This document shows, in pieces, positions 5,878 through 9,795 of a stretch of DNA of 9,795 bases. How positions within the stretch are numbered: the stretch's first letter is position 1; every line of letters starts with the position of its first letter. The position numbers and the translations under genes were made by a program. Location: assembly GCA_021850345.1 (NCBI GenBank), contig JAJZMN010000170.1:1-9795 (forward strand). Reading direction: 5' to 3'. A model generated the notes under the pieces. That model was not told the DNA's origin and did not search any database. It was given only the letters and a program-made list of their open reading frames with translations. Source of the stretch: Actinomycetes bacterium. Its GTDB lineage: Bacteria; Actinomycetota; Acidimicrobiia; Acidimicrobiales; RAAP-2.

Positions 5878-6060
5878 GGCGCCTTGTTCGACTTCACCGG
5901 CGCACGCTGGTCGCTCGAAGGAGTAGAATCGGTGCTCCAGCAGCGCGCCGCACGAGCCAACAGTGATCGGTCCACCTTCTGGCGCTACCACTGAGGCGAA
6001 GAGCACAAGCGAATACACGAGAGCCGCTATGCTGAAGGAATGATCTCTCTGGCGGCGTGA
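5878..6060 (+). pseudogene. ISKra4-like transposase, C-terminal remnant with in-frame stop
   Basis: In this frame the sequence reads FDFTGARWSLEGVESVLQQR, then AARANSDRSTFWRYH, TGA at 5992-5994, and GEEHKRIHESRYAEGMISLA up to TGA at 6058-6060. ISKra4-family transposases end in a very similar way: TGARW-(S/G)-L-x-G-x-E-(A/S)-(V/I)-L-x-L-RA, then a W-x-(F/Y)-H block and a final H-x-S-R-Y. Similarity continues past the internal TGA, so that stop is a mutation within the gene rather than its end. Everything upstream of about 5878 is lost or unrecognisable. Confidence 0.7.
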
Positions 6061-6087
6061 TCACTCCCTACCCGGTAGCCACGACCA

Positions 6088-6126
6088 TATACATTGTATA
6101 GAGTTGATCGACATAGGGTCGTCAAC
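6088..6126 (+). promoter_or_regulatory. AT-rich palindrome and second dyad upstream of the ferritin-like gene
   Basis: TATAC-ATT-GTATA (6088-6100) has perfect 5-base arms and is the most AT-rich spot in the window. Next to it, GTTGATCGAC (6103-6112) faces GTCGTCAAC (6118-6126), an inverted repeat with one missing base. They lie 100-140 bases before the ATG at 6227. They fit a promoter with an overlapping operator; TATACA or TTGTATA could serve as the -10 element, but no clear -35 is seen. The rest of the 166-base gap from 6061 holds no coding signal. Confidence 0.4.
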
Positions 6127-6210
6127 TTCGGTTGATGCGAAGACTGTCGCAGCCGGCGGTTCGTACACCAGCTCTCGGGACTTGACCGGCAGCAGTACCA
6201 TCTGGACTGA

Positions 6211-6220
6211 GAGGAGGAGG
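6211..6220 (+). promoter_or_regulatory. Strong ribosome binding site setting the start at 6227
   Basis: GAGGAGGAGG lies 6 bases before ATG at 6227. The frame is open further upstream, to a TTG at 6104, but that start has no such site and would lie inside the palindromic leader. Confidence 0.75.
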
Positions 6221-6226
6221 GCCGAG

Positions 6227-6787
6227 ATGTCTACGGCGGACGCGCTTGAGGGTCGCTCGGAGGAATCGGCCGACAATGGCAGGACGGATGGCTCTATGCC
6301 CGGCTTCGAGCGAGCCATCGAGGGCCTACGAGAGAGCGGCGCGAGCGTCACGATCCGCGAGCTCGTCGAGCTCCTTTCGCGCCACGGCGCCGACGAGGCG
6401 CGCATCCTCGCAGACTATGAGCGGCTCTCGACGACGACGAGTGACCCAGCCGCGAGGTACCTCGTCGACTTCATACTCGCTGACGAGCGACGCCATCATC
6501 AGACTCTTGTCGACATGGCGACATCGATGGCCTGGGGAGACCTCGGCTCGGCGGGGATACCGGTCCCGACGTCCAGCTGGCACATCGACCAAGGACTGCT
6601 GGCCGCCACCCGACGCCTTCATGACTACGAAGATCATGACCGCAAGGAACTACAGCGCCTTCGCCACCAGCTCCGCCCGTTCGAAAAGACCACCCTGTGG
6701 GGCCTCCTCATCGATCTCATGATCCTCGACACCGAGAAGCATGCCAGGATCTTGAAGTTTCTCGAGGACCGCGCGCGCGACCGCTGA
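6227..6787 (+). CDS. Ferritin-like (four-helix) domain protein
   Basis: 186 residues from ATG at 6227. After a polar, probably disordered start of about 35 residues, the protein is nearly all helix. Two helices carry metal-ligand-like motifs: LADERRHHQTLVDMA (ExxH, about residues 85-99) and LILDTEKHARILKFLED near the end. Between them are an Arg/Glu-rich helix (LHDYEDHDRKELQRLRHQL) and TTLWGLLIDLM. Paired E/H motifs on neighbouring helices are typical of ferritin-like or rubrerythrin-like diiron proteins. The second motif is not a clean ExxH (T at -3, E at -2), so metal binding is uncertain. No signal peptide is seen, so it is probably cytoplasmic. It stands alone, convergent with the oxygenase operon. 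A role in iron or oxidative-stress handling is inference. Confidence 0.6.
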   Translation: MSTADALEGRSEESADNGRTDGSMPGFERAIEGLRESGASVTIRELVELLSRHGADEARILADYERLSTTTSDPAARYLVDFILADERRHHQTLVDMATSMAWGDLGSAGIPVPTSSWHIDQGLLAATRRLHDYEDHDRKELQRLRHQLRPFEKTTLWGLLIDLMILDTEKHARILKFLEDRARDR

Positions 6788-6839
6788 CGGAAACCGTGGA
6801 GCAGCGCTCGAAGGCGACGCTCCGCACCTCGCGCAAGTG

Positions 6840-6858
6840 GGCGAGTTGGCTACTCGCC
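6840..6858. terminator. Perfect hairpin between convergent genes
   Basis: GGCGAGT (6840-6846) and ACTCGCC (6852-6858) pair perfectly around a 5-base loop. The hairpin includes the stop codon of the RidA-like gene (6850-6852) and lies 53 bases after the ferritin-like gene. No T-tract follows on either strand, which is common for actinobacterial terminators. A weaker stem with GGAGC and GCTCC arms lies beside it at about 6798-6822. Confidence 0.45.
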
Positions 6859-7239
6859 GTCCGGCACGAACGCGACCCCGTCGATCTCGATGACTGCACC
6901 GTCGAGGATCAGATCGGCAATGCCGATCGCAGTGCTCGCGGGCAAGGTGGAGCCGAAGACCTCCCCCCGCACATCGTTGTACGTCTCGTACTGGTCGAGC
7001 GAGGTTAGGTAGGCGGTGAGCTTGACCACGTGCTCGGACCCACCACCGGCCTCGGCGACCGATGCCAGGACATTGTCCAAGGCTGCTCTCGCCTGCGCAC
7101 GCATGCCGCCGGGCACGAGCGAGCCGGAGCCGTCAGTGCCCATCTTGCCCGCGATGTACACCCACGTCCCAGCCCCTTTCACTCGCAGCGATCCACTGAA
7201 GCTCCGACCCGCAGGTCCGGCAGAGCGTTCGACCGTCAT
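6850..7239 (-). CDS. RidA/YjgF-family protein without the usual catalytic Arg
   Basis: 129 residues from ATG at 7239, with a GGAGAAAGGGAAG purine tract upstream; the length is normal for the family. Family signs are the opening strands (GTWVYIAGKMG), the helix QARAALDNVLASVAEAGGG, VVKLTAYLTSLDQYETYNDVRGEVF, and the end STAIGIADLILDGAVIEIDGVAF. RidA enzymes hydrolyse reactive enamine/imine intermediates and use an Arg in a VARLP-like motif. Here that place is IADLI, with Asp at the Arg position, so classical imine deaminase activity is doubtful. The frame is open far upstream inside the neighbouring dehydrogenase, but the ribosome site and family length fix the start at 7239. It is the last gene of the oxygenase operon, 35 bases after the dehydrogenase. 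It may help hydrolyse or tautomerise a pathway intermediate. Confidence 0.85.
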   Translation of the reverse strand: MTVERSAGPAGRSFSGSLRVKGAGTWVYIAGKMGTDGSGSLVPGGMRAQARAALDNVLASVAEAGGGSEHVVKLTAYLTSLDQYETYNDVRGEVFGSTLPASTAIGIADLILDGAVIEIDGVAFVPDGE

Positions 7240-7274
7240 GAATGCGCTTCCCTTTCTCCTCGTGGCAACGGACC

Positions 7275-8351
7275 CTACGATCCGTTGGATCCGCTGCCGC
7301 GGTCTGCCAGCAATTCGAGTTTGTCTATCGCCGCGGCGAACGCGACACGTTCCGCGTCGAACGGCGCGCGCCCGAGACCTGCCCGCCAGTACTTCGGCAG
7401 TGCCGCCTCCAGACGCTGGTAGCCCTCCTCGACCTCCGGTGGGATGTCGTAGTCGTACCAGACGCGATAGTCCCCGTAACCGTTGTCGTAGTTCCAGTCC
7501 GGAGTGTGGTACAGACGCCCGGTGACCGGCGGCTGCGCAGCCGACTGGGCGCCGAGGAACAATGCGAGCGGCAGCATGTGCTCGCAGACGAGCGGGCGCA
7601 TGAAGTAGACACCACCTCCGCCCCTGGTGAACGCTTGCGCCGTCGCGTCGAACCATGAAGCGCGGGTATGACCGGGCATGATCGCGTTCACCGCGACGCC
7701 CTCGTTGAACAGCTCTTGTGCGAGGTAGAACGTGGCGGTCGTCAATGCCGACTTCGTGGCCTGGTATGGCGTCTCCGTGGTCCATGGCCGCGCGCCAAAG
7801 AAGGCACCGCCGCTCGAGGTCATAAGCACACCGCTGCTCACGATGTTCATGATGCTGCCACTGCCCGCCTCACGCATGGGCGCGACGAAACGTCGGATCA
7901 CCTTGATGGTGCCGAAGACGTTCACCTTGAACATCGCTTCCCAGTCGCTGTCCTTGGTGTCGAGGAGCTTGACGTGACCAAGAGGCGCGAACAGCGTCTC
8001 GGAGACGAGGCCGGCATTGTTCACCAGGATGTCGACGCGCCCGTAGCGTTCGATGGTCTCGGCGTAGAGCCGGTCGACTGCCGCATCGTCGGTGATGTCC
8101 GCCTCGAAGGACATCGACCGCTCCCCTGCGTCGAGGGTCTTGCGGTAGTCCTCCGAGCCGTTCCAGCTCTTGTCCGAGCTCACCACGGATGCCCCCGCTC
8201 GCAGCAGCCCGTCGACGACGGACCGGCCGATGCCTCGGGCGCTCCCGGTGACCACCGCCACGCGTCCCGCAAGCAACGGGCTGAACCGGTCGATCGCAGC
8301 GTCGACATGGGCGCGCTGCGTTCGGCGCAATTCATCAGCAACTTCGCTCAC
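7275..8351 (-). CDS. Short-chain dehydrogenase/reductase with long C-terminal extension
   Basis: 358 residues from GTG at 8351, preceded by AAGGAGAG at a normal distance. Classical SDR motifs are present: the NAD(P)-binding TGSARGIG (35-42), NNAG (111-114), the catalytic Ser in IVSSG (172/173) and YQATK with Y196 and K200. Classical SDRs have about 250 residues; this one adds about 28 at the N-terminus and about 85 at the C-terminus. The extension is rich in Tyr and Trp (YHTPDWNYDNGYGDYRVWYD, 281-300). In the same operon as a ring-hydroxylating oxygenase, a cis-dihydrodiol dehydrogenase or another alcohol-oxidising step is likely. The substrate is unknown. It follows the beta subunit gene after 73 bases. 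Confidence 0.9.
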   Translation of the reverse strand: MSEVADELRRTQRAHVDAAIDRFSPLLAGRVAVVTGSARGIGRSVVDGLLRAGASVVSSDKSWNGSEDYRKTLDAGERSMSFEADITDDAAVDRLYAETIERYGRVDILVNNAGLVSETLFAPLGHVKLLDTKDSDWEAMFKVNVFGTIKVIRRFVAPMREAGSGSIMNIVSSGVLMTSSGGAFFGARPWTTETPYQATKSALTTATFYLAQELFNEGVAVNAIMPGHTRASWFDATAQAFTRGGGGVYFMRPLVCEHMLPLALFLGAQSAAQPPVTGRLYHTPDWNYDNGYGDYRVWYDYDIPPEVEEGYQRLEAALPKYWRAGLGRAPFDAERVAFAAAIDKLELLADRGSGSNGS

Positions 8352-8424
8352 TGTGTCTCTCCTTGTTCAGTTCACTGGGGCGTCTGGGCGCGATCGGTGG
8401 CTCGGCGCGGGCAGGAGGGCGCGG

Positions 8425-8910
8425 TCAGAAGAAGATCGAGATGCCGCGGGGGAGAACCGTCGCATCCAGGTGGATCGTGCGGCGGCAGATCCTCCAACCG
8501 ACGTCGACCCGGCGAACCCTGTCGTCTCGGCGGCCGACCCACCACGCCTCGTCCCGCAACTTGCGAGCCTGACGGACCATGAAACTGCTCTTCACCTGCA
8601 CCTCGCCTTCGACCTCGTCCTCGATGAGGACGTTGGCGATCATGTGGCAGGTCATCGACACCGGGATCTCGACATGGGAGAAGCCCGTGTCGTCCTTCGC
8701 CACTCGAGTCATGAGAGTCGCCTTGTCGTCCTTGATGATCGGGTGCCCCGCAGGGGGGACCTTGCCCTGGACGTGTTCCGTGAGGGGCATGATGTACTCG
8801 ATGTCGTCCGTGAGGAGGTCGAGCCACTCCTTGTAGCGGTGCTCGTCGAGGAGGTGGGCCTCCCGGTAGAGCAACTGCTCGATCGCCATCCGGTCTTCGA
8901 TGCTCAACAC
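8425..8910 (-). CDS. Ring-hydroxylating dioxygenase, beta subunit
   Basis: 161 residues from GTG at 8910, a usual length for the family. It has the SnoaL/NTF2-like pattern of beta subunits: IEDRMAIEQLLYREAHLLDE at the start, RYKEWLDLLTDDIEYIMPLT, a central HVEIPVSMTCHMIANVLIED segment, FMVRQARKLRDEAWWVGRRD, and the final RRTIHLDATVLPRGISIFF. The subunit has no redox centre and builds the alpha3beta3 hexamer with the alpha subunit. Its start overlaps the alpha stop by 7 bases (8904-8910), a sign of coupled translation. A GGAGGAG run lies about 6-8 bases upstream. A longer reading from 8964 would run deep into the alpha gene and is unlikely. Confidence 0.92.
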   Translation of the reverse strand: MLSIEDRMAIEQLLYREAHLLDEHRYKEWLDLLTDDIEYIMPLTEHVQGKVPPAGHPIIKDDKATLMTRVAKDDTGFSHVEIPVSMTCHMIANVLIEDEVEGEVQVKSSFMVRQARKLRDEAWWVGRRDDRVRRVDVGWRICRRTIHLDATVLPRGISIFF

Positions 8911-9794
8911 CAGCGCTCCTCCTCCACGCGTCCACGGACCGAAGGGTCCATGAGCTCGAGCCATGCCCGATAGAACTCTCGCTGGTTCACCTCGGAAGGC
9001 TCCGCCCCGCAGTTGCCCGGCAGGTGCGGCAGCTGGTCCTCGTCGTAACCGAGGTGGATCTCATAGTTCATCGGATAGCGCCACGTCCGGGGCGCGCGTG
9101 ACGCCTCGACGATGCGCTCGAAGTTCTCGACGTCGTCGGGTGCGATGACGCCCGCCATGTGCTGGCCCTGGTAGACGCGCTGGACGGCGAGCTCCTTGAT
9201 GGAGTCGGGAGCCTCGCGCTCGACCATCGTCCACTGCCAGACCTCGTGGACGACCGGTCCACGCGGATGGAACAGGAGGAAGTGCTTCCCGATCATCGGG
9301 GACATGTAGCCCATGAGCCCAAGGTTGGGGAAGAGCAGGCCGTTCACGAAGCTGTCGGGGCGGGGCTCGTACTCCGACAGCGCCTTTGCCATGAGGTCGT
9401 GGCGCTCGCGGATCCACTCGAGCGCGGATTTCCCCAGCTGCCTTCCATGCTCAAGATCGCGCTCGTACAGCGACTCGGTGTGCATGCGAAGCGCGCCGAG
9501 CCCGAGAGGCGCACCCGAGCGGTACCCAGCGGTCACCTCGTACGTGCGTTCGTGCCAGGTGAGGGGGGACGTCGTCATAGGGGTGTGGATGCCTCGCGCA
9601 GTGAAGTCCTTCATCACGCGGATCCACGAACTGTGGGTGTGGACGAAGTGGTAGTTGTCGCCGATGAAGTTCTCCGCCATCAGCTTCCAGTTGGCGGGCG
9701 AGCGGTAGCGGTGCCAGCCGGGGAGGGCCTCCAGGCCGCCGATGGGCTCGGCGAGGACCAAGTGCTGGAGCCACCAGCGTACGTCTGCGCCGAG
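8904..9794 (-). CDS. Ring-hydroxylating dioxygenase, alpha subunit (partial, catalytic domain)
   Basis: Open from the right edge of the window to TGA at 8904. The N-terminal Rieske [2Fe-2S] domain must lie outside. Shown here is the catalytic domain beginning near LPGWHRYRSPANWKLMAENF. The mononuclear iron site is visible: D-x2-H-x4-H in GDNYHFVHTH (Asp at 9657-9659, His at 9648-9650 and 9633-9635) and the later carboxylate in IAPDDVENFERI, matching the SDDNEN region of naphthalene dioxygenase. The bridging Asp that links neighbouring alpha subunits is the one in GDNYH. The enzyme would add O2 to an aromatic ring, using electrons from a reductase and ferredoxin not seen here. Substrate class cannot be told. 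The in-frame ATG at 9761 is internal, not the start. Confidence 0.93.
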   Translation of the reverse strand, partial: LGADVRWWLQHLVLAEPIGGLEALPGWHRYRSPANWKLMAENFIGDNYHFVHTHSSWIRVMKDFTARGIHTPMTTSPLTWHERTYEVTAGYRSGAPLGLGALRMHTESLYERDLEHGRQLGKSALEWIRERHDLMAKALSEYEPRPDSFVNGLLFPNLGLMGYMSPMIGKHFLLFHPRGPVVHEVWQWTMVEREAPDSIKELAVQRVYQGQHMAGVIAPDDVENFERIVEASRAPRTWRYPMNYEIHLGYDEDQLPHLPGNCGAEPSEVNQREFYRAWLELMDPSVRGRVEEERWC

Positions 9795-9795
9795 C

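Noticed and set aside
5166..5966. A 266-codon plus-strand open frame across the remnant zone
   Set aside because: It crosses the antisense maturase and DUF6431-like remnants and continues in a frame different from the ISKra4-like reading; no family features.
6104..6226. Longer start of the ferritin-like gene at a TTG
   Set aside because: No ribosome site there, and it would include the palindromic leader. ATG at 6227 has a strong site 6 bases upstream.
7668..8582. A 304-codon plus-strand open frame
   Set aside because: It lies fully opposite the dehydrogenase and beta subunit genes, which have clear family motifs.
8911..8964. Longer start of the beta subunit
   Set aside because: It would overlap the alpha gene by 61 bases and add residues not seen in the family. 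GTG at 8910 gives the normal length and has a ribosome site.
1..9795. CRISPR array, tRNA or rRNA genes
   Set aside because: No regularly spaced repeats and no tRNA- or rRNA-like sequence were seen on reading both strands.

Overview
The window is high-GC DNA with GTG starts, GA-rich Shine-Dalgarno sequences and short overlaps between genes. Together with the protein families present, this points to an actinobacterium, probably a soil or sediment type able to degrade aromatic or polycyclic compounds. The species cannot be named from the sequence.

Left part (1-4801): an IS1634-family (IS4-like, DDE) insertion sequence that has been split by a second mobile element. The first part of its transposase gene (1-900) carries the two catalytic Asp residues and the Glu. 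The remainder (4436-4771) resumes 3.5 kb further on, starting just after that Glu. The insert between them (about 901-4435) resembles a Tn554-type transposon. It has a complete tyrosine recombinase (1086-2144), a small Cro/C1-type HTH protein (2176-2490) and, overlapping that gene by 4 bp, a 613-residue protein (2487-4328). The large protein joins six regularly spaced Cys-rich zinc-knuckle-like motifs to a C-terminal tyrosine-recombinase domain with an incomplete catalytic set. Related inverted sequences lie near both ends of the insert (1015-1030 and 4408-4422). This nested element is the most interesting part of the window.

Middle part (4802-6060): a graveyard of mobile-element remnants. 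It holds the C-terminal part of a group II intron reverse transcriptase/maturase (minus strand, frameshifted), a broken DUF6431-like Cys-rich gene (minus strand), a short transposase-like N-terminal fragment (minus strand) and the C-terminal end of an ISKra4-like transposase (plus strand, with an internal stop).

Right part (6061-9795): apparently intact functional genes. A ferritin-like helical protein (6227-6787) follows an AT-rich palindromic leader. Facing it, on the minus strand, is an operon read from the right edge: the alpha subunit of a Rieske ring-hydroxylating oxygenase (partial, catalytic domain only), its beta subunit, a short-chain dehydrogenase with a long aromatic-rich C-terminal extension, and a RidA-like protein lacking the usual catalytic Arg. 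The likely logic is dihydroxylation of an aromatic ring followed by NAD(P)-dependent oxidation of the product. The substrate cannot be read from the sequence. A perfect 7-bp hairpin lies across the end of the RidA-like gene, where the two transcription units converge.
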